A stretch of 64,000 nucleotides of DNA from a candidate division KSB1 bacterium (lineage in GTDB: Bacteria; Zhuqueibacterota; Zhuqueibacteria; JANLFK01; Oleimicrobiaceae): the NCBI GenBank assembly GCA_034506335.1, contig JAPDPR010000013.1, positions 1-64,000 on the forward strand, given 5' to 3'. The notes beneath the pieces were generated by a model. It had not been told where the DNA came from. It ran no database searches and saw only the letters and a program-made list of their open reading frames with translations. The position numbers and the translations under genes were made by a program. The stretch's first letter is position 1; each line of letters starts with the position of its first letter. Shown one piece after another: positions 32,765-42,067 of this stretch.

Positions 32765-34501
32765 CTATTGCCTTTGGAAACGGCGCGCCAACTCTTCCAA
32801 CGAAAGGTTGACCACCGTGGGGCGCCCGTGGGGACAGTAGTAGGGGTTCTCTGTGGCAAAAAGCTGGTCGATAAGCGCATGCATCGCCTCCACCGAGAGG
32901 CGCTCGCCCGCCCGAATGGCCGCATGGCAGGCGTACGACCTGGCCACACTCTCGCGCATCTCGATGCCGGAGCGGCGATTTTCACGGTATTCGTCGATGA
33001 CCTCTATGAGCAGGCGCGCTTCGTCGCCGCCACGGTAGCCAGAAGGAACGCCCTCGACCACCACCGTCTGCCGGCCAAAGCTGCGAATGACAAAGCCAAG
33101 CATTTCCAGAAACGGGAGCATCTCCGTAAGGAGTTCGTATTGCTCGGCGGAAAGCTCCACCGTCTGCGGGAACAGCAGCTGCTGCGATGCCGGCCTGGAG
33201 CTGCCCAAGTTGCGCATAGCCTGCTCAAAGAGAATGCGCTCGTGGGCAGCATGTTGGTCGATTATCACCAGCCCGCTCTTGACCTCAGACAGAATGTAGG
33301 TGTCGTGGAACTGCCATACGCTTGGACGGTCGACAGCCTGAGGTACAAGGCCAGACTGTAGCTGGATAGGCTGGGGGGACTGCTGTATTTGAGTGGTGTC
33401 ACCGAGTGAACTTGGGGAAGAGAAAAGCTCCAGTGAACGGGGCATTGTCTGTGCTCTGGGCATGTGCGGCACGATGACTCTGCCACCGTCTGATCGCGTA
33501 GAGGCTTCTGCCCTCCTCGTGAGCGCGCGGCGAACCGCCCCACGCAGGAGTTCGTAAGCCAACTGGGCATCAGCCAACTTTACTTCAGTCTTTGTGGGAT
33601 GGACATTTACGTCCACCCGGCGAGGGTCAAGTTCCAGGAAGAGCACGTAGCTCGGGTAGAGGCCCCGCGGCAGACTCTCTCCGTATCCAGACAGCACAGC
33701 GTGGTTCAAGGCCCGATCCACCACGTACCGGCGGTTGAGGAATAGGTATTGGTCGCCCCTCGATTTGCGCGCTGCCTCCGGCTTGGCGACCATGCCGTAG
33801 ATACGGATGGCGGAGCTCTTGTCCTCTACGGGCACCATCGCAGAAGCCAGGTGTCCTCCCAGTACCGCAGCCACGCGCGCCTCCATTGGGGCCGGAGTGA
33901 GGGAAAAGACTTCCGTGTCGCCGTTGATGAGCGAAAATCCCACCTCCGGAAAGGCGAGGGTGAAGCGGCTGAGCACGGTGAGGATGTGGCGGTACTCGGT
34001 TTCGTCGGCGCGCAAAAACTTGCGTCGGGCGGGCGTATTATAGAAAAGGTTCTTCACTGCCACCGAGGTCCCCTGGCGAAAGGCCTCTTTCCCCACTTCG
34101 ACAATCGTGGCGCCTTCTACGCGGACCACGGTGCTCTCGCTTGCCCCAGGCTCTGCGGTGCGGAGCTCCACGCGGGCCACCGAGGCAATGCTGGCCAGAG
34201 CTTCGCCGCGAAAGCCAAGCGTAGTGATGCTCTCAAGGTCAGCGGCTGTGGCGATCTTGCTGGTGGAATGCCTCTGGAAGGCGAGTGAAGCATCCTCTGG
34301 GCTCATCCCGCAGCCGTCGTCTATCACTTGCACCAGGAGTTTGCCGCCCCCCTTGACAATGATATCGATCTGGCGTGCCCCCGCGTCCAAGGCGTTCTCC
34401 ACCAGCTCCTTCACCACCGAGGCGGGGCGATCTACCACCTCGCCGGCGGCTATCTTGTTCGCCACATACTCGGGGAGCACATGTATTCGGTTTCTGGCCA
34501 T
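32765..34501 (-). CDS. mutL: DNA mismatch repair protein MutL
   Basis: 578 residues. GHKL ATPase motifs: ELVENALDAGA, DDGCGM, TLGFRGEALASI. The MutL signature GFRGEAL is present. The C-terminal domain has DQHAAHERILFE, the D-Q-H-A-x2-E-x4-E endonuclease motif, so this MutL should nick DNA like Bacillus and eukaryotic homologues, and unlike E. coli MutL. A CPHGRP segment (zinc/clamp contact) is near the end. First gene of mutL-miaA. Confidence 0.96.
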   Translation of the reverse strand: MARNRIHVLPEYVANKIAAGEVVDRPASVVKELVENALDAGARQIDIIVKGGGKLLVQVIDDGCGMSPEDASLAFQRHSTSKIATAADLESITTLGFRGEALASIASVARVELRTAEPGASESTVVRVEGATIVEVGKEAFRQGTSVAVKNLFYNTPARRKFLRADETEYRHILTVLSRFTLAFPEVGFSLINGDTEVFSLTPAPMEARVAAVLGGHLASAMVPVEDKSSAIRIYGMVAKPEAARKSRGDQYLFLNRRYVVDRALNHAVLSGYGESLPRGLYPSYVLFLELDPRRVDVNVHPTKTEVKLADAQLAYELLRGAVRRALTRRAEASTRSDGGRVIVPHMPRAQTMPRSLELFSSPSSLGDTTQIQQSPQPIQLQSGLVPQAVDRPSVWQFHDTYILSEVKSGLVIIDQHAAHERILFEQAMRNLGSSRPASQQLLFPQTVELSAEQYELLTEMLPFLEMLGFVIRSFGRQTVVVEGVPSGYRGGDEARLLIEVIDEYRENRRSGIEMRESVARSYACHAAIRAGERLSVEAMHALIDQLFATENPYYCPHGRPTVVNLSLEELARRFQRQ

Positions 34502-35229
34502 GAGCCTTTCTGTCGCTCAAACTTCTACCTTGTGAGGCAAATCTAACGAATTCGACCGGTATTTTCAAGGACAATTTCCCGCCCCCGCGAGAAGGGCAAC
34601 CACCTTCCCCAGTGTCCAATGGGTCGTGGGGCGAGGCGAACGCCGTTCCCAACCCTCTGACCGATATTCCGTGGTGATAACATCGCAGCGAGAAGCGGAT
34701 GACCATCCTTGGTTCCCGTCTATGATGTGAGGGTCTTCCCGGTCGAAAGGGCGGGGGAGAGAAGACGTTCAAAGTCCCTCTCTTATGGCAACCGTTTCTA
34801 GACATGCCTTCTGCTCATAGGTGAGCACTGGCGAGCGAAGGGATGCGGGTGCGCTCTTGTGGGAAGGAGACCCCGTGGTCACCTTGCGAGGCCGTCATGG
34901 CTCTCAACCGAGGTTGCTCTCGGGAGGAAGGGAATCCGCGGAGTCCGCCCGGGCGCGAAAGGCAGAGTTAGTGTACCAATGGGCAAAAGCTTTAGGGCCC
35001 ATCGCCAAAAAGTGCAAAAAAGGGGTGAGTAGGGACCTGTAGGGATGGCTCCGGAGCGTGCCTCTCTGACCGCATTCGCCACCCCAGGCCAATGGACGTC
35101 TCCTCTTTTCCCCGGCCGAAGGGCTTCGGACGTCGACGACGTGAACGCCCTGTTTGGAGAATGCTTGTAACCTTTTGCCCTTAGATGGCGTCTAAAGGCG
35201 TGTACGATCGAAGGAGGAAAAGGAGAACT
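34502..35229. other. noncoding stretch between mutL and the DUF5916 gene
   Basis: About 730 bases between divergent genes. It contains the mutL promoter and several short hairpins (CCGAG/CTCGG at 34909-34923, ATGGGC/GCCCAT at 34979-35002, CCGAA/TTCGG at 35116-35129, ACGTC/GACGT at 35130-35142). Frames of 60-70 codons on both strands overlap and look like chance. No known RNA family was recognised. Confidence 0.5.
34540..34568 (-). promoter_or_regulatory. mutL-miaA promoter
   Basis: Minus strand: TTGAAA (34563-34568), 17-nt spacer, TAGATT (34540-34545), 38 bases before mutL. Confidence 0.55.
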
Positions 35230-37812
35230 ATGCGCAAGTTCGTGCCACGAGTCACGGTCTTACTCGGCATTGTCATGGTGTTGGTGGGAGGCCCGGCTGC
35301 TTCAGAGCAGCGCCAAGAGGAGTCCACATCGCCCCGGATAGCACAGGCGGTGCGTATCGAGGGGGGAAAGGTGCGGATAGATGGGCGCCTGGATGAATCC
35401 GTGTGGCAGTTGGCCCCAGTGGCCAGTGATTTCGTGCAACACGAGCCAGACGAGGGAGCGCCCGCCACGGAGCGGACCACCTTCCAGGTCGCCTACGACA
35501 ACGAGCACCTGTATGTGGCCGTGCGCGCCTTTGACTCCGAGCCGGGCAAAGTCCGTGGGTTGCTCACGCGCAGGGACGTCGAATCACCTTCTGATTGGAT
35601 CTTCATTGCTGTTGATAGTTATGGCGATCATCGCACCGCATTCCAGTTCGGGGTCAACCCGGCGGGCACGCGGAGCGATGTGTACCGCTCAGGAGATGTA
35701 AACGAAGACACGAGCTGGGATGCGGTGTGGGATGTCGCCGTAAGCCGCGACTCTCTGGGGTGGGTGGCAGAGTTTTGCATTCCGTTTAGCCAGCTCCGCT
35801 TTCCCCAGGGGCACCATCGCTGGGGCTTTCAGGTGGGCAGAATCATCAGCCGCAAGAACGAGTTAGATCTCTGGGCGCCGATTCCACGCAATGCCAACAG
35901 CGTGGTGGCCCTCTTTGGTGAACTGCAGGGGATTCATGACGTCCCCCCGCCCCGTCGCCTGCAGGTGTTGCCCTACGCTGTGGGCCGCCTGGAACGATAC
36001 CTTCCAGATGAACCAAACCCCTTTTTCACGCCAAGCCGGCGGGTAGGAACGTTGGGCGGGGACATCAAATATGGAGTCACTTCCAACCTCACCCTTGACC
36101 TCACCGTCAATCCTGACTTTGGGGAGGTGGAGGCAGACCCGTCGGAGTTTAACCTTACCGCCTACGAGAGCTACTTCGAGGAGAAGCGACCCTTTTTCTT
36201 GGAGGGGAACGACATTTTCAGGTTTGGCGTCGGAATCGGCGATGGCGAGATGGGCAATGAGACACTTTTCTACTCGCGGCGCATAGGTCGTGCGCCGCAG
36301 CTTTCCCCTGATGTCTCTGAAGAAGGGTACGTGGACATGCCCCGCCTCACCACGATTCTCTTCGCCGGCAAGGTGACGGGCAAGAGCAAGCACGGATGGT
36401 CCATAGGGTTCTTGGAGGCACTCGCCGACCGCGAGGTGGCGCAGGTTGAGGACCAGGGCCGACGTTTCACCGAGACCGTTGAGCCGCGTACCAATTATCT
36501 GGTGTTCCGCACGCAAAAGGATTTTCGCAAGGGGAGGACAACCCTGGGGACGATGGTGACGAGCGTGACGCGCCACCTTGATGCCCCCTCCGTGCAGTGC
36601 CTAAACAGGCAGGCCTTCACTGGCGGGATAGATTTTGGCCACCGTTGGAGTCGGGATCGGTTCATGCTGGAACTCAAACTGGCGGCAAGTCAGATACGCG
36701 GATCCCACGAGGCAATTGCCGAGGCGCAGACCAGTTCAGCGCGCTACTTCCAACGCCCGGACGCTCCGCATGTCCGCTTTGACTCCACCCGCACCACGCT
36801 GTCTGGTGTTGCCTTCTCCTACCTGGTTGGCAAAATGGCGGGAGGCAACTGGTCGTATGGAGCAGGAGGGGTTGTGCGCAGCCCAGGATTCGAAGTCAAC
36901 GACCTTGGCTATCAGCGCGAGGCGGACTTTGTGGTGAACTTTGCTTTCCTGGGGTATCACTGGTTCCAGCCCGGTAAGGTGCTGCGGGACTATGGCATGA
37001 ATCTGAACCTTTGGCATGTGACCAATTTCGGCGGGGAGGCGCTGGGACTGGGCGGCAGCGCCAACTACCATTTTCGCCTGCTCAACTACTGGGGCGGGCA
37101 CCTGGGCTGCAATGTCCACAGTGCCCACCTTTCCCCTTCGAGCCTGCGCGGAGGGCCGGCTATTATGGTGCCGGAAGAGTTTGGAATCTTTGCCCGTTTC
37201 TTTACTGACGAGCGAAAGGCGATCGCGGCCAGTCTTAGCATCATGTGGGAGGGCGACGAGCATGGCAGTCGCCAGCTCCGCATCATGCCCTCGGTGACTC
37301 TGCGTCCAAGTGGGCGGATGCAGGCGCAGTTAAGTGTAGGAATCGTTCCAGCGGTGGATGACCGGCAATATGTGGACACCATCACGCGGGGAGAATGCAC
37401 TGACTATGTCTTCGGCCGGCTCACGCAGAAAACGGTTTTCCTCACTACCAGGCTTAGTTACACCTTCACCCCCACCCTTAGCCTGCAGTACTACGGCATG
37501 CCCTTTTTGACGGCGGGCGCGTACTCGCATTTTCGCAAGGTGATTGCGCCGCGAGCCGCGGACTATGCGCAGCGCTATGCCCCTTATGAGTATCCCGACA
37601 ACCCCAACTTCAACTTCCGACAGTTCCGCAGCAACCTCCTTCTGCGCTGGGAGTATCGGCCAGGTTCCACGCTTTTCCTGGTCTGGTCACAAGGCCGGAC
37701 AAGTCTCGACGACGAAGGTACATTTTCGCTGTTGCGGGAAGGGCGCGCGCTTTTCGACACCCGCTCGGAGAACGTCTTCCTGGTCAAGGTCAACCGCTGG
37801 CTAAGCCTCTGA
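35230..37812 (+). CDS. DUF5916 outer-membrane protein with N-terminal CBM9-like domain
   Basis: 860 residues from ATG 35230 (GGAGGAAAAGGAG upstream). Signal peptide 1-26. An N-terminal carbohydrate-binding-module-9-like domain (about 45-220) has RIDGRLDESVWQLAP, TTFQVAYDNEHLYVAVRAFD and VDSYGDHRTAFQF. The rest is DUF5916, predicted to be a beta-barrel: PDFGEVEADPSEFNLTAYES, EEKRPFFLEGNDIF, FYSRRIG, and many alternating strands, ending with an aromatic-rich strand (VNRWLSL). Homologues are abundant in this bacterial group, with unknown cargo. Alone in its transcription unit. Confidence 0.85.
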   Translation: MRKFVPRVTVLLGIVMVLVGGPAASEQRQEESTSPRIAQAVRIEGGKVRIDGRLDESVWQLAPVASDFVQHEPDEGAPATERTTFQVAYDNEHLYVAVRAFDSEPGKVRGLLTRRDVESPSDWIFIAVDSYGDHRTAFQFGVNPAGTRSDVYRSGDVNEDTSWDAVWDVAVSRDSLGWVAEFCIPFSQLRFPQGHHRWGFQVGRIISRKNELDLWAPIPRNANSVVALFGELQGIHDVPPPRRLQVLPYAVGRLERYLPDEPNPFFTPSRRVGTLGGDIKYGVTSNLTLDLTVNPDFGEVEADPSEFNLTAYESYFEEKRPFFLEGNDIFRFGVGIGDGEMGNETLFYSRRIGRAPQLSPDVSEEGYVDMPRLTTILFAGKVTGKSKHGWSIGFLEALADREVAQVEDQGRRFTETVEPRTNYLVFRTQKDFRKGRTTLGTMVTSVTRHLDAPSVQCLNRQAFTGGIDFGHRWSRDRFMLELKLAASQIRGSHEAIAEAQTSSARYFQRPDAPHVRFDSTRTTLSGVAFSYLVGKMAGGNWSYGAGGVVRSPGFEVNDLGYQREADFVVNFAFLGYHWFQPGKVLRDYGMNLNLWHVTNFGGEALGLGGSANYHFRLLNYWGGHLGCNVHSAHLSPSSLRGGPAIMVPEEFGIFARFFTDERKAIAASLSIMWEGDEHGSRQLRIMPSVTLRPSGRMQAQLSVGIVPAVDDRQYVDTITRGECTDYVFGRLTQKTVFLTTRLSYTFTPTLSLQYYGMPFLTAGAYSHFRKVIAPRAADYAQRYAPYEYPDNPNFNFRQFRSNLLLRWEYRPGSTLFLVWSQGRTSLDDEGTFSLLREGRALFDTRSENVFLVKVNRWLSL

Positions 37813-37944
37813 GCCGTCTGCTCCAGGATCACGTCCTGGGTGTACCTCTGCTTCTCCGCGAAGTGGGGCTGATGTCCGTAAATAACAACAGCTTTGTGAA
37901 GAAGATGTGGTGACGGGCGTTCGCCGCGATTGAAGCGGTGGAGA

Positions 37945-39960
37945 ATGAGGGCGAGGCGCGCGGTGAAGCTTCAGGCAACGATCGTCCTGCTGCTGGCAGT
38001 GCTGATCTTTTTCTTTACCACGGTGGAGTACGGCATCTTGCGCCTGCGGATCGAGCGCTACCACCGGGAAGTGGAGCAGGACTGTGCGGAGGCCAACTTT
38101 CACCGTGCCGAGGCTCTGCTCCAAAAGGAACGGGGCAGCCTCAGCCGGCTTGCTCAGGCCCTGGTAGAGAGTGGGCCGGCGCTGCAGCACACGGTGTGGC
38201 AGAGGGACGGTTTGCTCGGTGAGCAAGGCGTGCCGCTCCCATATGACTTTGTGGCGCTCCTGCAAGGCCCTGCCGTTGCCCGCATGCGTGTGCTGTTCCC
38301 CGACTCGAGCCTACCCCCCGCGTGCGTCTCTGAGGCAGCCGAACGGCTTGGCAGAGAGGTTCCACCCGCTGGGCGCGACACTTCCGGGTTTGTGGTCACC
38401 GAGTGTGGCTCTTTTCTCGTTGCGTTGGCCCAAGGGGAAGCGGGCAGGGTTATGGTTGGTCGATCCCTGGAACGACTGGGAACCGAGCTGGCCGAGCCGA
38501 TGCAGATGCGGATCACATTTCGCGCGCCAGGGAGGGGCCCGTGGTCACCAGCCGTAGAGGTGGAGGAGGTGGATGGCGAGCTGGTGGCGCGCGGTGGCAT
38601 TGCCGGTGTTGCCAGTGATCAGCTCCAGCTTGAGGTTGCCAGCCCCAAAGTCTTCTTAGCCCGCCGGGAACAGACGCTCCTCCTTGCGCTCCTCGCCAAT
38701 ACCGTAGTAGGCTTGGCCATCGCCTTCATCGTCATGGCCCTCTTTCAGAAGTTGGTTATCACGCGTATCAATGGCCTGGTGGAACAGGTGTCGGCGATTC
38801 GCAACGCCGGAGACTTTGCTTCGCGAGTGGAAGTCTCTGGCAAGGACGAACTGGGCACCTTAGCGACCGCGTTCAATGAGGCGCTGGAGCGCTTGCACCA
38901 GATGGCTCAGCGCATCGAGGAGTCGGAGAAGCGCTATGCTTCCCTGGTGGAGCAGTCACGCGACGGGGTGGCGATCGTGGTGGAGCATACGGTGCGCTTT
39001 GCCAATCAGCGTTTGCTGGATATGCTCGGCTGCCCGAACCTGGAGCAGCTAGCCCGCGACGGGCTCGCGTTCCTGCCAGAGGAGGTGCGGGGTCAAGTCG
39101 TAGGCACGCCTCAACTCACCGGGGAAGGTGCCGTCAGCCCCATGCCATTGACCTTGCACGCGTATGATGGGAAGGAAATTGAAGCGGAACTGGATGTAGT
39201 TCACGGCACGTATGAGGGCCAGTCAGCCCTTTTTCTGTATCTGCGGGACGTCAGCGAAAAGAGACGCATCGAACGCCATTTGCAGCGTGTAGACAAGCTT
39301 ACCTCGCTGGGCCAACTCTCTTCCGGCATCGCCCACGAAATTCGCACTCCGCTGGGGAGCATCCAACTCAATCTGGACCACCTCTTGCAGTGCACCCAGC
39401 TGACCGACGAGCAGCGGCATGTGGTGGAAAGCAGCATGGAGGCCGTCAATCGTATCTCAAGCATCGTCCAGCGCACCCTGGACTTTGCCCGACCTGCAGA
39501 GCCGAGCTTCGAGCCGACGCACGTGCCGCACGTGGTAGAAAACGTGCTGAAGATGATGGCGACCAATCTGCGACACGCCCGCGTTGCAGTTACGCAACAA
39601 TGGGAGGAAAACCTGCCGGCCATTCAGGCCGACGGTTCGCAATTGAGCCAGGCCTTTGTCAACATTGTCCTCAACGCCGTGCAGGCGATGCCACGTGGGG
39701 GGCGACTCCGCATCTGGGGGCGCCGCGTGCGCCAAGGGCGAAGCCAGGCCGTAGAAGTGGGATTCGAGGACACGGGCATCGGTATTGCGCCGGAAAACCT
39801 GCGCCGGGTGTTCGACCCATTCTTTACCACCAAGCACGAGGGCGTGGGTTTGGGGCTCTCGGTGGTTCATCGCATCATGGAATCGCATCGTGCCACGATT
39901 GACATCAGCAGCACCCCGGGGAAAGGGACCGTGGTACGCATACAATTCCCTGTAACCTGA
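37945..39960 (+). CDS. membrane sensor histidine kinase
   Basis: 671 residues from ATG 37945 (GGAG upstream). Two transmembrane helices (about 9-28 and 237-260) enclose a periplasmic sensor domain of 200 residues of unknown ligand. Then HAMP (260-315), PAS (about 325-440), HisKA with SSGIAHEIRTPLGSIQLNL (phospho-acceptor His), and HATPase_c with N box (FVNIVLNAVQAMP), GFEDTGIGI and GVGLGLSVVHRI. Paired with the NtrC-family regulator 16 bases downstream, which suggests signalling to sigma-54 promoters at 41474 and 43274. Confidence 0.93.
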   Translation: MRARRAVKLQATIVLLLAVLIFFFTTVEYGILRLRIERYHREVEQDCAEANFHRAEALLQKERGSLSRLAQALVESGPALQHTVWQRDGLLGEQGVPLPYDFVALLQGPAVARMRVLFPDSSLPPACVSEAAERLGREVPPAGRDTSGFVVTECGSFLVALAQGEAGRVMVGRSLERLGTELAEPMQMRITFRAPGRGPWSPAVEVEEVDGELVARGGIAGVASDQLQLEVASPKVFLARREQTLLLALLANTVVGLAIAFIVMALFQKLVITRINGLVEQVSAIRNAGDFASRVEVSGKDELGTLATAFNEALERLHQMAQRIEESEKRYASLVEQSRDGVAIVVEHTVRFANQRLLDMLGCPNLEQLARDGLAFLPEEVRGQVVGTPQLTGEGAVSPMPLTLHAYDGKEIEAELDVVHGTYEGQSALFLYLRDVSEKRRIERHLQRVDKLTSLGQLSSGIAHEIRTPLGSIQLNLDHLLQCTQLTDEQRHVVESSMEAVNRISSIVQRTLDFARPAEPSFEPTHVPHVVENVLKMMATNLRHARVAVTQQWEENLPAIQADGSQLSQAFVNIVLNAVQAMPRGGRLRIWGRRVRQGRSQAVEVGFEDTGIGIAPENLRRVFDPFFTTKHEGVGLGLSVVHRIMESHRATIDISSTPGKGTVVRIQFPVT

Positions 39961-39976
39961 GCAGAACGAGGTCATA

Positions 39977-41356
39977 ATGGCAGAGAACCCCATCAAGGCA
40001 AGGATTCGCGTACTGACGGTCGAAGATGACCCGCTGATGCGCGAGTCTATCATCACCGCGCTACAAGGCAAGTTCAGCGTAAGCGGGGTGGAGAGCGGCG
40101 AGAAGGCGCTCAAATACATGGAGCGCGAGCGGTGGGATATCCTGCTCATCGACATCGGTCTGCCGGGGATGGACGGGTTCGCGCTCTTAGAAAAGGTGAG
40201 GGACAAATACGAGGATGTCCCGTGCATCATGATCACCGGCTTTGGGCAGCCCGAGAATGTGGTCCGCGCTATGCGCCTGGGCGCCTACGACTATTTGACC
40301 AAGCCCATCAGCCGGGATAACCTCTTCCACACGGTCGAAAAGGCTGCTGAGCGCGTCGCCCTGAAGCAGGAAATCGAGCAGCTCAGGCGCGTGGAAGTGG
40401 AGCGAAACCGCTTGGACCAGATCGTCTGTCAGAGCCCGGCGATGAAAGACATCATGGTCATGGTGGATAAACTCATCAAGGTCCCCGGTGCCACCGTGCT
40501 CATTACCGGCGAAACTGGCACGGGCAAGGACCTCATCGCGCGGGCCATTCACTACCTTGGGCCCCGCTTCCAGTATCCGTTCGTAGTGGTCAACTGCGCC
40601 GCGATCCCGGAGAACCTGTGGGAGAGCGAGCTCTTCGGCTACGAGAAGGGGACCTTCACCGGTGGACTGGACAAGGGCAAGGCGGGCAAATTCGAGCTGG
40701 CGCATGGAGGTACGCTCTTTCTGGACGAGGTTGCCGAGACACCGCTCAGTCAACAGGCCAAGCTGCTGCACGTCATCGAGAGCCAGGAGTTTTACCGTGT
40801 GGGAGGCACAGAGAAGATCCACGTGGACGTGCAGATCATCGCGGCCACCAATCAGGACCTACAGAGTGCGGTGCGTGAAGGGCGGTTCCGGCAAGACCTC
40901 TACTACCGCCTCAACGTGGCGCACATCGCCATGCCCCCTCTGCGAGAACACAAGGAGGATATCCTCCCGTTGGCCAAGCTTTACCTCAACGAGTTCGCCC
41001 GAAAATTCAAAAAGTCCTTTGTGCGCATACCTGAGAAGACCGCGCGCCTGCTTGAGGCCTACCCCTGGCCAGGCAACGTGCGGGAGCTGCGGAACGTCAT
41101 CGAGCGGGCAGTGCTAATCCACGATGGCGAGCAACTATTGCCAGAGCATTTGGACTTTGTGCGGGTGGAAGGCCAGCGAGCCACCGACCGGCTTTTTGCC
41201 CTTCCTCCTGAGGGGATTGACTTGGAGGAATTGGAGAAGAGTCTGTTGAAGCAGGCCTTGGAGCGAGCAGCGGGGAATAAGGCGCAAGCGGCGCGCCTCC
41301 TCGGGATTTCCAAACCCACCTTTGTCTACCGCTTGGAGAAGTACGGCTTAGCGTGA
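39977..41356 (+). CDS. NtrC-family sigma-54-dependent response regulator
   Basis: 459 residues. Receiver domain 1-125 with D17-D18 and phospho-acceptor Asp59 in LLIDIGLPGMDG. AAA+ domain with Walker A GETGTGKD, Walker B GTLFLDEV, and a sigma-54-contact loop reading GTFTGG instead of the usual GAFTGA. C-terminal Fis-type helix-turn-helix (NKAQAARLLGISKPTFVYRL). It is coupled to the kinase upstream. The probable targets are the two sigma-54 promoters just downstream. The loop variant is unusual and may be tuned to this sigma-54. Confidence 0.93.
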   Translation: MAENPIKARIRVLTVEDDPLMRESIITALQGKFSVSGVESGEKALKYMERERWDILLIDIGLPGMDGFALLEKVRDKYEDVPCIMITGFGQPENVVRAMRLGAYDYLTKPISRDNLFHTVEKAAERVALKQEIEQLRRVEVERNRLDQIVCQSPAMKDIMVMVDKLIKVPGATVLITGETGTGKDLIARAIHYLGPRFQYPFVVVNCAAIPENLWESELFGYEKGTFTGGLDKGKAGKFELAHGGTLFLDEVAETPLSQQAKLLHVIESQEFYRVGGTEKIHVDVQIIAATNQDLQSAVREGRFRQDLYYRLNVAHIAMPPLREHKEDILPLAKLYLNEFARKFKKSFVRIPEKTARLLEAYPWPGNVRELRNVIERAVLIHDGEQLLPEHLDFVRVEGQRATDRLFALPPEGIDLEELEKSLLKQALERAAGNKAQAARLLGISKPTFVYRLEKYGLA

Positions 41357-41377
41357 GCTCTCATTTACCAGCGCATC

Positions 41378-41401
41378 ATTTCCTGCGGGAGAGCAGCAAA
41401 T
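41378..41401 (+). promoter_or_regulatory. candidate activator-binding site upstream of sigma-54 promoter 1
   Basis: Dyad ATTTCCTGC-N6-GCAGCAAAT, eight of nine positions symmetrical, centred about 85 bases before the -24 element. The half-site GCAGCAAAT recurs inverted at 43167-43175 before the second sigma-54 promoter. Confidence 0.55.
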
Positions 41402-41473
41402 CCTTCTTTCCGTGAGGGGCATTGCCCGACGCTCCGCTTTTTAACTTCCACAAAAACAAGTGCGTTTTCTTTT

Positions 41474-41489
41474 TGGCATAAGTGTTGCA
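41474..41489 (+). promoter_or_regulatory. sigma-54 promoter 1
   Basis: TGGCA-N6-TTGCA with GG (41475-41476) and GC (41487-41488) exactly 12 bases apart, matching the -24/-12 class. It lies 585 bases before the TadG-like gene 1 start and 118 bases after the regulator stop. Confidence 0.78.
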
Positions 41490-41566
41490 GCCAAAAGAGC
41501 GGCCCGCAAGGTGAGCCGCGCTGTGATGGGTGGTGGTGAGGTGACGGGCGCGGAGGACACGGTTCT

Positions 41567-41866
41567 GTGACAACCGCAACCCTCCTGGCCGGAAGGTGAG
41601 GCACAAGGAGAAGGGACGCTCGGCGCGTTCCTCAGGAGTATCGGCAGCCGAGGGATGGGGGTCGAGGGAGTGGTGAGGGGTGGTCGGTACTGCGATGCAG
41701 GGCCACGGCCTTGGTCTCTGGATGGTGAGTGAAGATGGGCGGTGGCGGTGGACACCACCAAGAGGCGACAGGGGCGGTGAAGGGAAGCGTGAAGACGGGC
41801 GCCGGAGGGTGGCGTCCAGAGACACAGGTCGGCAGCGCTATTGCAGCTGTGGGTTGCGGTTGTCAC
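41567..41866 (+). ncRNA. candidate structured leader RNA or inverted-repeat element
   Basis: Bounded by a 16-bp perfect inverted repeat (GTGACAACCGCAACCC at 41567-41582, complement at 41851-41866). Within lie properly nested pairs: CTCGGC/GCCGAG (about 41619-41652), CTGC-GAT-GCAG (41690-41700) and GTCTCTGGA/TCCAGAGAC (41714-41722 with 41816-41824). No coding potential is seen. The nesting suggests a multibranch RNA transcribed from sigma-54 promoter 1; a MITE-like insertion with terminal inverted repeats is the alternative, although no target-site duplication was seen. Confidence 0.4.
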
Positions 41867-42067
41867 GGCGGAGCCGCACGCACGCGGCTTTAGGGCACGG
41901 GGCAGAAAAAGACAAAAAGTCTTGGGCACCTGGCGGGCGAGAGGGGAAGGATTGCGCAAGCGGATACGCAGTCGAGGAGTCCTTTCCCAGCAATGTCCTT
42001 TTCCCTTCTGGGCACAGGGGCGCGGTAATATCGACCCCGGCTCCCACCAGGTGGAGGTTTTCACGAA

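Larger units (their letters stand above)
41357..42067 (+). other. leader and regulatory region of TadG-like gene 1
   Basis: About 710 bases without a gene. It contains a dyad with GCAGCAAAT (41378-41401), a sigma-54 promoter (41474-41489), a 16-bp perfect inverted repeat 268 bases apart (41567-41582 and 41851-41866), nested smaller inverted repeats inside it, a hairpin AGCCGC/GCGGCT (41872-41889), and a 9-bp stem GGGGAAGGA/TCCTTTCCC (41943-41988). The purine-rich composition differs from nearby genes. Confidence 0.6.

Noticed and set aside
34905-35060. RNase P, SRP or riboswitch RNA in the mutL upstream region
   Set aside because: Only short matches to conserved cores of these RNAs by eye; no complete motif was found.
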